A stretch of DNA of 61,429 bases from Saprospiraceae bacterium (GTDB lineage Bacteria > Bacteroidota > Bacteroidia > Chitinophagales > Saprospiraceae). Below are positions 49,332 to 56,677 of the stretch, one piece after another (the stretch's first letter is position 1; each line of letters starts with the position of its first letter). Made by a program: the position numbers and the translations under genes. The notes under the pieces were generated by a model, which did no database searches, was not told the DNA's origin, and saw only the letters and a list, made by a program, of their open reading frames with translations. The stretch is from the NCBI GenBank assembly GCA_029263015.1, contig JAJCYI010000199.1:1-61429 (forward strand), written 5' to 3'.

Positions 49332-50744
49332 ATGAAATTTCTAACACGCTACCCACTCGTTGTTGTGACTTGGCTACTGCTGTCGCTCACGCTCATTGCC
49401 GCAGAAAAACAATGGACCGGTGCGGCGCAGAACGTCCCGCAGATCACAACGATAGCCGTATCTGGCACCTGGGCAACCGGCAACCAGGCAAGTGTCACCT
49501 GCAATAACAAGGCGGTCATCGTCACCGTAGGTGCTGACATCCTAGCGAGCGACATCGCCGATATTTTTGCTCGGGCGATCAATTCCGTAAACGCCACGAA
49601 TAACATCAAGACCGATGAAACGAGAAACGTGGGTGGATATGAGTATGGCGAGTTCCGTGATATGGTGGCGACTAACTCGGGCGACGATTTGGTTCTCACC
49701 TCCGCCAAACTTGCCGATGTTAGTTATTCGCCGTTTACCGTTTCGGTCGCGGTAATCTCGGGTACGGGCGTGTTGACTCTGCCGGGGTCGAACACGCAAG
49801 ACGCCACGGGCAAGCACCACCTCGACAACCCCGATAATTGGTCGGGCGGCACGTTGTACGCGGCGGGTGACACGTTGGTGTTTGGCGATGTCTCAACCGA
49901 TGTTCGATGGGGGCTGGCCAACGCAGTCGAGCGGTTATCGCTGGTACGCACCAATAGTTTTACGAGTAACCTCGGCTTGGAATCGACCAACTTAAACACC
50001 CCAGCCATGCCGTACACTGAATATCGCGCGCAGTATGTCGTGTTGCCGAATACGGCGATCACGGGCGATCAGGTGGTTGTGCTTGGCGACGCGGGTAGCA
50101 GTGTCACGGCGATTGGCAAAACCAAAATAGACTTCGGTACAGTGGCTGGCAACTCGCTGAATGTGACCATCAATGATTCTCCCGCATTTAGTTCGACGAC
50201 CGGGGCTGCGGTGACGATCGTCGGCGGAAACACGGCACAAACCGTGATGAATGGAGGCAGTACGCGGCTAGGTGGGGCCGTGGACGACACGGCGACTAGG
50301 GCGAGTGTTCACCGCCTTTCGGGCAATGCTTACGTACACATTACCGATCAGTGCGAGACCCTTGGCGTCATCCCCACCCAAACGATATATTCAGGCACGT
50401 TGATCGATGAGGGCAAAGGCAGCAGCGGCGGACTCACGCAGTACGGCGGTAGTGTCTTTTCGAGGCGCACCGCTGGCACGCCAGGAACAGTGACACTCTA
50501 CGGCGGCGTATTTGAGGCAGGCGAAGACGTGACAACGCTCAAGGTGCATGGCGGCGCGACGTTTGGCGTCAAGGCTGGCGAGTCGATCACCGTCACGAAT
50601 GCCACGGCCTACACTGGCTACACGATCAACGACCTAAACAACCAAGTGACCTGGACGAACGGGATTGACTTCGTTGGCGGCAAGCCGTCGGATGGCGAGT
50701 TGAACGTACAGGACTCGCAGACGTGGACGCCTAGCGGGCTGTAG
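49332..50744 (+). CDS. Beta-helix protein with signal peptide
   Basis: 470 aa. A signal peptide (YPLVVVTWLLLSLTLIAAE) is followed by strand repeats rich in Gly, Thr, Asn and Val, with a late pattern of parallel-strand units (GTLIDEGKGSSGGLTQYGG, then VTLYGGVFEAGEDV). The signal peptide is odd for a tail-module gene; the protein may be exported to the cell surface rather than built into the virion. aaaggaaatcgacc gives the ribosome site. Confidence 0.55.
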   Translation: MKFLTRYPLVVVTWLLLSLTLIAAEKQWTGAAQNVPQITTIAVSGTWATGNQASVTCNNKAVIVTVGADILASDIADIFARAINSVNATNNIKTDETRNVGGYEYGEFRDMVATNSGDDLVLTSAKLADVSYSPFTVSVAVISGTGVLTLPGSNTQDATGKHHLDNPDNWSGGTLYAAGDTLVFGDVSTDVRWGLANAVERLSLVRTNSFTSNLGLESTNLNTPAMPYTEYRAQYVVLPNTAITGDQVVVLGDAGSSVTAIGKTKIDFGTVAGNSLNVTINDSPAFSSTTGAAVTIVGGNTAQTVMNGGSTRLGGAVDDTATRASVHRLSGNAYVHITDQCETLGVIPTQTIYSGTLIDEGKGSSGGLTQYGGSVFSRRTAGTPGTVTLYGGVFEAGEDVTTLKVHGGATFGVKAGESITVTNATAYTGYTINDLNNQVTWTNGIDFVGGKPSDGELNVQDSQTWTPSGL

Positions 50745-50763
50745 GGCGAGGGTTGAATTTGCC

Positions 50764-51180
50764 ATGATAAAAACCGTCAAAACATTCGAGCGTGACAACC
50801 ACATTTTGGTCGTCGATACAACCAGCGGCGAGCGCGTAGTAACACACGTTCCCAAGGGGCCGGGATTGGCGCGTCGCATGGCCAACTACACCAAGGCCAA
50901 GGCCAGCCACGTGGTAAGAGGCAGCCCCAAGGCCAGCTTAGAGGCAATTAAAAAGCGATTCGCGATCTGCCAGAGATGCCCGTCGGGAAACTTCCTGCCA
51001 GTCGAACCAAAAAAGCGCCCAGCGAGCCTTATCGATCTCGAAATCGTCGGGACTTGCAACGACATGCAGTGCGGATGTTTTTTGCATCCGACCGAGATTG
51101 AACCGGCGAAGCTGGCCTGGGCCGATCAGGAATGCCCAGAAAAGCATTGGGGCAAGGCGGTGAGTGTGAGTAAAAACTAG
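50764..51180 (+). CDS. Small protein with conserved cysteine motifs
   Basis: 138 aa. RFAICQRCPSG, then GTCNDMQCGCFL, then DQECPEKHWGKA form a phage-type zinc-binding pattern in the C-terminal half; the first half is basic and helical with ARRMANYTKAKASHV. Its stop lies at the edge of a palindromic repeat copy. Confidence 0.5.
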   Translation: MIKTVKTFERDNHILVVDTTSGERVVTHVPKGPGLARRMANYTKAKASHVVRGSPKASLEAIKKRFAICQRCPSGNFLPVEPKKRPASLIDLEIVGTCNDMQCGCFLHPTEIEPAKLAWADQECPEKHWGKAVSVSKN

Positions 51181-51202
51181 CGCCTCGCGACTTGTAACCG
51201 CG
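51175..51202 (+). repeat. Palindromic repeat, right-half copy
   Basis: aactag followed by cgcctcgcgacttgtaaccgcg; the last 22 bases recur at 51685-51706 and the gcgcctcgcg core is shared with the copies at 22717 and 22924. It overlaps the stop codon of the preceding gene. Confidence 0.65.
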
Positions 51203-51302
51203 ACTATCAATCAAAAACCCCGCGCGTGGCATGTAGGGTTGAGAGTATTGCAAAAAGCGTTGTCTTTGAGCGTTTCCACGACCTCTCGCCCCCGGCCCTG
51301 CC

Positions 51303-51653
51303 ATGCCCACTCCGAATCTCACCAAGCCCGTCGAAAAAGTCGCCAACGTGACGCGCACCGACATCGAACGGCACGAGACGCTGGGTCAACAAGCGCGCGA
51401 CTATGAAAACCTAGCGCGTGCCAAGCGGAAGGAGCAAACGGACCTCAAGGCGAAGATCCTCGCCTTTGTCGAATCGAAAGCGGTCGGCAAATCGCGGACG
51501 ATCAACCGGAGCGGCTATCGGCTTTCGATCGTGACGGTTAAAAAAGGAGTCCAATGGGCCAAAGAGTTTGCCCAGGCGATGGGTGATGCGGCCGCCGCCA
51601 AGCTGCGCAAAAACGTCGGCACGGCCGACAAACTGCAAGTCGAGAAAATTTGA
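51303..51653 (+). CDS. Helical protein, end of late region
   Basis: 116 aa. Long charged helices (RTDIERHETLGQQARDYENL, then ARAKRKEQTDLKAKILAFV) followed by a strand pair and a C-terminal helix. It has some look of Gam- or nuclease-inhibitor-type coiled coils but no clear family. It lies between two palindromic repeat copies. Confidence 0.5.
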   Translation: MPTPNLTKPVEKVANVTRTDIERHETLGQQARDYENLARAKRKEQTDLKAKILAFVESKAVGKSRTINRSGYRLSIVTVKKGVQWAKEFAQAMGDAAAAKLRKNVGTADKLQVEKI

Positions 51654-51657
51654 AAGA

Positions 51658-51706
51658 GTCGCGAGGCGCGAGTTAAAAAACTATCGCCTCGCGACTTGTA
51701 ACCGCG
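51658..51706. repeat. Palindromic repeat, full copy
   Basis: Perfect 11-bp inverted repeat gtcgcgaggcg (51658-51668) / cgcctcgcgac (51685-51695) with a 16-nt A-rich loop, followed by ttgtaaccgcg. It lies between converging genes ending at 51653 and 51713, so it may also serve as a two-way terminator. Confidence 0.7.
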
Positions 51707-51712
51707 TCTCAC

Positions 51713-51992
51713 TCACCCACCACACACCCCACAAGCACGCCCAGCATCGCCCGTGCAGCGATGCCCCGCCTTGGTCGACTCGAACCACTTGCAGCTATCG
51801 TTGTGGCGCACACCGCTGCCTGTGTTCAGCCAATGGGTAAGGCCGGGGCTGACGATGGGGGCGGGTTCGGTGCGGACTTGGAGCGTGTCGCCGTCAGTGA
51901 TGCCGACTACGGTACCCGCGGTGGGTCGCGGGTGCGGCGGCTGCGAGTAGCAGGAATAATAAGGCGTTTGGCACGGTGGTGGCGTCGATCAT
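51713..51992 (-). pseudogene. Frameshifted secreted cysteine-rich protein
   Basis: The ATG at 51990-51992 overlaps the previous stop (ATGA) and begins a clear signal peptide (MIDATTVPNALLFLLLAAAA) that soon reaches a stop in its frame. In the next frame the text continues as AGTVVGITDGDTLQVRT, then WLNTGSGVRHNDSCKWFES, GHRC and ACGVCGG, a small Cys/His domain type I have seen in planctomycete secreted proteins. A one-base shift near the cccgcgaccc stretch separates the halves. Either a broken gene or a base error. Confidence 0.5.
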
Positions 51993-52153
51993 ATTTCGTA
52001 AGGCAAGTCGGGAGTGATGCCGCGCTCTTTCATGGACGCCGTTTCCACCACGGTCCTTTCGTAGAATGCTCGCTCTTCGTCCGTCAGATCCCCAGGATCG
52101 CAACCAAGGATAGCGCACTTGCCGAGGTGAATCATGCGTTCCGTATCCATCAT
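51989..52153 (-). CDS. 54-aa hypothetical protein
   Basis: Starts by ATGA overlap with the end of the giant polyvalent gene and ends by ATGA overlap with the broken secreted gene. The product has two cysteines and an acidic helix (DLTDEERAFYERTVVE). It is short but the coupled layout on both sides supports it. Function unknown. Confidence 0.55.
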   Translation of the reverse strand: MMDTERMIHLGKCAILGCDPGDLTDEERAFYERTVVETASMKERGITPDLPYEI

Positions 52154-55100
52154 TCACTCCCTTTCGCCATAAACTTTTTCCAGCGACCCTCGTCCTGCAC
52201 CGAAAGAATGCTGCCATTGGCCGATGCAATGAGTATTGGTTTCTCGCCGATTGGAACCTCGGTATCCCAAATGTTCACGCTGTCGAAGAGGCCGTTCTTA
52301 ATCGCCTGCGGAACGATCTGAGATACTTTCCGGTGAGTATCCCGGATGATTTCCTCCACTACCATTCTACCCGTTTTCTCCGCCCGTGCCATGGCTCGTC
52401 GTACGGCCTCATCCGTATCTACGGTGACGTATTCCGCGTGAATAGCGTGGCCGTGGGCGCGAGACCGGTTCACCTTATTGGCCAGATTCTCGTAGCCCGA
52501 ATCGCCGGTCGAATCGAGCACCGTATGGAATCCGCCACTAATGGCGGAAGACAACGCCTGTTTGCTGACGTCGCTCGATTCCTCGTGGTTGTAACCGGCT
52601 GCTGTCGCGTCTCCCGACGCAACTTGTTCTTGGTATTCCGGAAGCTGGCCTTTGATCGCGTCGGGGTCGACCATGGCGTGGCCTTCCGGGAGCGTTACCA
52701 CCCCGCTCTTGAAAAGCGTCGACTTTCCACTTGCTGGTCCGCCGCCCATCCACACGACGACGGGCCGCTCGCCTGGCGGGGGCTTGGCCGCCCCTGCAAG
52801 CACCTTGCCGATGATCGAAGCATGCAAAGCCATTCGCTCTGAGGAGTAGTTTCCATCGGCATCTTGGTAGCGTTGCTGGGTGTCGACGCCGTCGGGATTC
52901 ACTACGCCAAACTGTTGCTCGATTGCCGTGATCTTATTTGCCAGAACGTCCCCCGTGGACTGGGGCTCGCTCGACCCTCCCCCTGATCCAAACTTGCCGT
53001 CATCGGAACGCGGGTGTTTTGATTCATCCCAGCCAGCCGCGTAGTCGATCTGCCCCTGTTCTTCCATCCGGTAGCAATCGCCATCAAAGCAGAGACCGTC
53101 GTACTCGGTTGGCTTTTGGTACTTGGTCCGCTTTCCATCGGGTGCCACTTTCATCGACTTCGGAAATTCCCGCACCGTTTCGAGCAACTGCTTGATCGGT
53201 TGGTCAATCAATCGGACATTAAATTCATGGTCTGGATCGGCTTCTCGGTGGGCGGCCCATCGATGATGACCATCCAAAATATAGCCGTCGCTCGAAACAA
53301 TGGGGTCCGTTCCCTGTGGATAGTCTCCGTCGACGATCGACTTCGACATTTCAGTCACTTTGTCTGCGTTTAGGTCGGACTGAGTCGGCTTCAACTCTCC
53401 GGCCGATTTCTTAGTTTGGGTCGCCATGACGCCCTGCTTAGTCAGCCACTTGAAAAACTCCGGCTTGTCGTCGCCCTGAATCTGGGGCATGTCCTCTCGC
53501 TTGATACCGAGGCCGCCCTCCGTACTTCCGTTGGTCTCGTGGTAGTCGTCCGGTCCAAAGCCGGGTGGGGTGACGTCACTGGTAGTAAAACCGACCTCCC
53601 CCATTTTTTCGTTGTGCTTTTTGAGCGATTTCTGTAGGTGCGGTGGTAATCCTTTTCCGCCGCCCTTTTTCCACGCATCGAGTTCCCTGGGTCCATCATC
53701 CCCGTCGGTGAACTTTCCCGCATTATCGCGAGTGTGGTTAGGGTCGTCCTGGTGAATTCCTGTCGGAATGGAATCTTCTGTTGCAAGGAATTCTTGTAGT
53801 TCTTTGGCGGTCAAATTCCCGGCAAGACCGTTTCCTAAAACCGGATAAACCGTCTCCATTTTCTCGAAACTATGTCGAGGCTTTCCGAGATCGTATCCGC
53901 GCTCTTCCATGAGGTCGTGCGCTTGATCGATATTTAGTCTGGCCTTGGAGGAAATTGTACGGAATTTCTTACCCTCGAAAACGGCTGTTGCACCACGCTC
54001 CGAACCACCCCCCGACCCAAATTTTCCGTCATCCGCGCGTGGATGCTTTTCTTCATCCCAGCCCGCCGCATATTGCTTTTCGGTATCGCCCGAGACATCG
54101 GTCCAACGACTGCCATCCTTAGACCACGATCCGCCGGTGGCAACGGGTTGACTCGGTTTGTTCTCGACGAACCGGCCGGGGTGCTTGACGACCTTCGAGC
54201 TCGGGGATTTACTGCGGGCTGATTCGAGGGCAGAGAACTGGCCATTATCCGAACGGAGTACCTCGGTTTCGTTGAACTTCCGGTACTGAATCGACTCCAA
54301 GGCCATGGAAATCTGTTTTCTGAACTTCAGTCGCTCGAGCGCTTCCCGGAGCCCAAACTTGGCCCGGACTGGGTCCGGCCCGTCTGCTTCTCCATCTGCT
54401 GGACCTCCGCCAGGTGCCCCCCCAGACGCTTCTTTTGCTCCGCTGTCAGCTTCGGATAGAAGCGATCGGATTCGCTGGTTGAGTTCTCGGGCGAGTTTTT
54501 TTTCTCGCTTGGGTTCGTCTGCGAGTCGTCTTGAGAATTCGTTGATGGCATCGTTCATATCTCCCTTGTATTTGCTTTCCAAGTCAAAGGTCGCGAGCAG
54601 TTCCTGGGCCGCTTGCGCGCGACGTCGGTTTCCTTCGGCATCGATTACATTGCCCGCTTTCGTCAACGCTTCCTCTCGCCCGCTACGCCCCACTTCGGTG
54701 AATGTGCGAGACTCCCTAGAGAGATCCCGTCGAACGGCGGCTTTGAGTATTCCGCGTTCGACAACCATCGATCGCTTTACTTCTTCGGTCCCGAACATAT
54801 CGGTTAGCTCTTCGATCACCGATTCGGTGATCGTCAGGTCTTTCGCCATTTCTTCGACGGCGTCGTCACGGACACTATGGCCACGCTGTTCAGCTTGGCG
54901 AATGTTTTGGAGTAGTTCGTCCTGTTTGTCGTGGTCGTCCAGGTGGCGCGTGATCGCGAGGCCACGCTTTTCGCTCAGTTGCCCGCTGACCATCGCACGG
55001 AACGCATTGTCCGATAGCTTAGAGAGGCTCACGCCCTGGTCAGCCATCTTTCCTTTCATCGAAACGCCCTGCCCTTTGAGTTCGTCGATGCCAAACCCAG

Positions 55101-55917
55101 ATTCTCGAAAAAATTTAGCCGCGTCGATTGCGGTACCTCGGCCTTCAGCGATGTTGGCCAATGCCCCCATGGCGCGAGCTTCCTTTTCGTTTTTTACGTC
55201 GATGAGATACGCGGGGATCTGCCCCTCATACCCCGAGCGCTTCGCCAGCTCGAAACGGTGGTGGCCGTTGACGACGTACGACTTGCCATCTTGGGGATCA
55301 TGCCACACCAAAAGCTGACCCGCAAACTCGGGTCGGAACTGGCTGACTTCTTTCAGCTCTTCCGTGACGCCTTCCGAACCGATGCCAGAAACCTTGTACT
55401 GGAACCGCGATGGGTCGGCTGACATTTCGCTGGTGCTCAGTGAAGTAAGGCCGACCTTACGGCCATCGGGTAAGCCCTGGACCGACGAGGCATTGATACC
55501 CCCTAGTTTTGATACGGGCGGCCCCACCGTCTCGAACGCTTGCGTCTGCTCTTCTTTCGGATTGCTCGGCTTGTTGCGAGGGTGTTTTAAGAATCCGTTT
55601 TTTCCGGGTGACTTGTCGCGGCTCAGGCTGTCGATCGTTTTTCCCTGTAGCGACTTGGGCCCTGACTTGATCTCTCCCCCTTCGCCGATTTGCACGGGGG
55701 TGCCGCCGGCGTGTTGCTTGCCCCCATCGCTCGCGCTACCGCCAATGGTGACCCAACCCTGCTCATTATCTTTCGCGTACTGATCTCGTTGTCGAGCGAA
55801 TTGAGATTTGATCGCCGCCGCCAGCGATTCGCGAGTGCGAAGCTCAAACATTTTTTCGTAGCGGCGTCGATAGCGCTGAATGCGGAACGCCTTACGGATA
55901 GTTTGTGTGGTGTTCAT
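52150..55917 (-). CDS. Polyvalent protein: two ParB-like domains and zeta-toxin kinase
   Basis: 1255 aa. Residues about 200-275 form a ParB-like domain (VVNGHHRFELAKRSG, then a LANIAEGRGT helix). Residues about 840-920 form a second with YILDGHHRWAAHRE. Residues about 1050-1225 are a zeta-toxin/UNAG-kinase domain: Walker A GGGPASGKST, VDPDAIKGQL, and LDSTGD. Between them are disordered linkers with repeated motifs (GWDESKHPRSDDGKFGSGGG and a second close copy, HTRDNAGKF). This fits the polyvalent proteins that phages inject early to counter host defence. It is the largest gene of the minus-strand operon. Confidence 0.78.
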   Translation of the reverse strand: MNTTQTIRKAFRIQRYRRRYEKMFELRTRESLAAAIKSQFARQRDQYAKDNEQGWVTIGGSASDGGKQHAGGTPVQIGEGGEIKSGPKSLQGKTIDSLSRDKSPGKNGFLKHPRNKPSNPKEEQTQAFETVGPPVSKLGGINASSVQGLPDGRKVGLTSLSTSEMSADPSRFQYKVSGIGSEGVTEELKEVSQFRPEFAGQLLVWHDPQDGKSYVVNGHHRFELAKRSGYEGQIPAYLIDVKNEKEARAMGALANIAEGRGTAIDAAKFFRESGFGIDELKGQGVSMKGKMADQGVSLSKLSDNAFRAMVSGQLSEKRGLAITRHLDDHDKQDELLQNIRQAEQRGHSVRDDAVEEMAKDLTITESVIEELTDMFGTEEVKRSMVVERGILKAAVRRDLSRESRTFTEVGRSGREEALTKAGNVIDAEGNRRRAQAAQELLATFDLESKYKGDMNDAINEFSRRLADEPKREKKLARELNQRIRSLLSEADSGAKEASGGAPGGGPADGEADGPDPVRAKFGLREALERLKFRKQISMALESIQYRKFNETEVLRSDNGQFSALESARSKSPSSKVVKHPGRFVENKPSQPVATGGSWSKDGSRWTDVSGDTEKQYAAGWDEEKHPRADDGKFGSGGGSERGATAVFEGKKFRTISSKARLNIDQAHDLMEERGYDLGKPRHSFEKMETVYPVLGNGLAGNLTAKELQEFLATEDSIPTGIHQDDPNHTRDNAGKFTDGDDGPRELDAWKKGGGKGLPPHLQKSLKKHNEKMGEVGFTTSDVTPPGFGPDDYHETNGSTEGGLGIKREDMPQIQGDDKPEFFKWLTKQGVMATQTKKSAGELKPTQSDLNADKVTEMSKSIVDGDYPQGTDPIVSSDGYILDGHHRWAAHREADPDHEFNVRLIDQPIKQLLETVREFPKSMKVAPDGKRTKYQKPTEYDGLCFDGDCYRMEEQGQIDYAAGWDESKHPRSDDGKFGSGGGSSEPQSTGDVLANKITAIEQQFGVVNPDGVDTQQRYQDADGNYSSERMALHASIIGKVLAGAAKPPPGERPVVVWMGGGPASGKSTLFKSGVVTLPEGHAMVDPDAIKGQLPEYQEQVASGDATAAGYNHEESSDVSKQALSSAISGGFHTVLDSTGDSGYENLANKVNRSRAHGHAIHAEYVTVDTDEAVRRAMARAEKTGRMVVEEIIRDTHRKVSQIVPQAIKNGLFDSVNIWDTEVPIGEKPILIASANGSILSVQDEGRWKKFMAKGSE

Positions 55918-55956
55918 GCCGTGATCCCTTAGTGATAGGCGGCTGGTCGCAGGGGT

Positions 55957-55962
55957 ATTATA
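55957..55962 (-). promoter_or_regulatory. Possible -10 box before polyvalent gene
   Basis: On the minus strand the sequence reads cactataataccc, a perfect tataat, 39 bp before the start codon, in a 130-bp gap. No matching -35 is visible at 16-18 bp, so this may be a weak or activator-dependent promoter. Confidence 0.35.
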
Positions 55963-56047
55963 GTGTATTTTTCTGTTTGATGGCGAGTCGGCTTTTGAAG
56001 TGTCATCCTGGTCTTAATTTTCTAAAATCGACACTTTGCCACCGAAT

Positions 56048-56263
56048 TCAATCCCACCCGATTTCTTTACTGATGGTTGAGTTCATGCCCCCTAAGTCGC
56101 CGAGGCGATCGAGGATGCGGTCAAGAATCTCCCCCTCGTGTTTTAGCACTTCGTGGAAGTTATCCTGGCCGATGGCGCTACTCCCTGGGCCCAGCAGGAA
56201 CCGTGTCCATCGGGCCAGCTCCGCGTGATTGGCTTGCTCGACTTGCTCTAGGGTGGGGTACAT
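56048..56263 (-). CDS. Conserved small phage protein
   Basis: 71 aa with an aggag ribosome site. The text QVEQANHAELARWTRFL, then GEILDRILDRLGDLGGMNS and an ISKEIGW end is a familiar small phage/plasmid protein pattern. Function unknown. 14 bp after the next minus-strand gene upstream. Confidence 0.6.
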   Translation of the reverse strand: MYPTLEQVEQANHAELARWTRFLLGPGSSAIGQDNFHEVLKHEGEILDRILDRLGDLGGMNSTISKEIGWD

Positions 56264-56277
56264 CGGGTTTCTCCTCT

Positions 56278-56481
56278 TTAAGAGTGCTCAGTGCCGTCGG
56301 GATCGTAACAGACGATAGGACGGAAGGGTTCTTTCAGGTCGTCGAAAAACTCGGCCAAGATATTGGCCTTGGTCCCCTCCTTCGCTACCACGTACTCGTC
56401 CCCGCATCGCCAAACGACAGTTGGGTGGCCAAGGCGTCTTGACTCTCGCTTTGCGTGTTCCATTGCTTCTTTGCATTTCAT
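56278..56481 (-). CDS. Small hypothetical protein
   Basis: 67 aa, preceded by an aaggaaaa ribosome site. Alpha/beta pattern (PTVVWRCGDEYVVAKEG and LAEFFDDLKEPFRPIVCYD). Part of the minus-strand operon; no family recognised. Confidence 0.55.
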   Translation of the reverse strand: MKCKEAMEHAKRESRRLGHPTVVWRCGDEYVVAKEGTKANILAEFFDDLKEPFRPIVCYDPDGTEHS

Positions 56482-56493
56482 TAGATTTTCCTT

Positions 56494-56673
56494 TCATCCC
56501 ACGATTGCCTCGGTCGCCGACGCTTCGTCGCCGCCGAGATAAGTCCCAAACCCTTCGCCGTCGCCGTCTCCGGGAATCCAGTATCCCGCTCGGGTGATTC
56601 CACGCTCATCCTCGGCAACCGCCAAGACGGCCCCGTACTCTTCGATCAACTCTTGGGCGGTTAGTTTCTTCAT
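56494..56673 (-). CDS. 59-aa hypothetical protein
   Basis: ATG at 56671-56673, 4 bp after the methyltransferase stop. The product begins MKKLTAQELIEEYGAVLAVA and ends in a Gly/Asp-rich segment with a DGEGFGTYLGGDE stretch. The protein-like helix, tight spacing and operon position support it. Function unknown. Confidence 0.55.
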   Translation of the reverse strand: MKKLTAQELIEEYGAVLAVAEDERGITRAGYWIPGDGDGEGFGTYLGGDEASATEAIVG

Positions 56674-56677
56674 GGTG

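Noticed and set aside
51761-52321. Plus-strand ORF of 186 codons
   Set aside because: It is antisense to the end of the polyvalent gene and to two small minus-strand genes, has no domain, and its composition is that of a shadow frame.
55998-56036. Terminator between minus-strand genes
   Set aside because: A 7-bp inverted repeat aagtgtc/gacactt exists, but no T run follows it on the minus strand.
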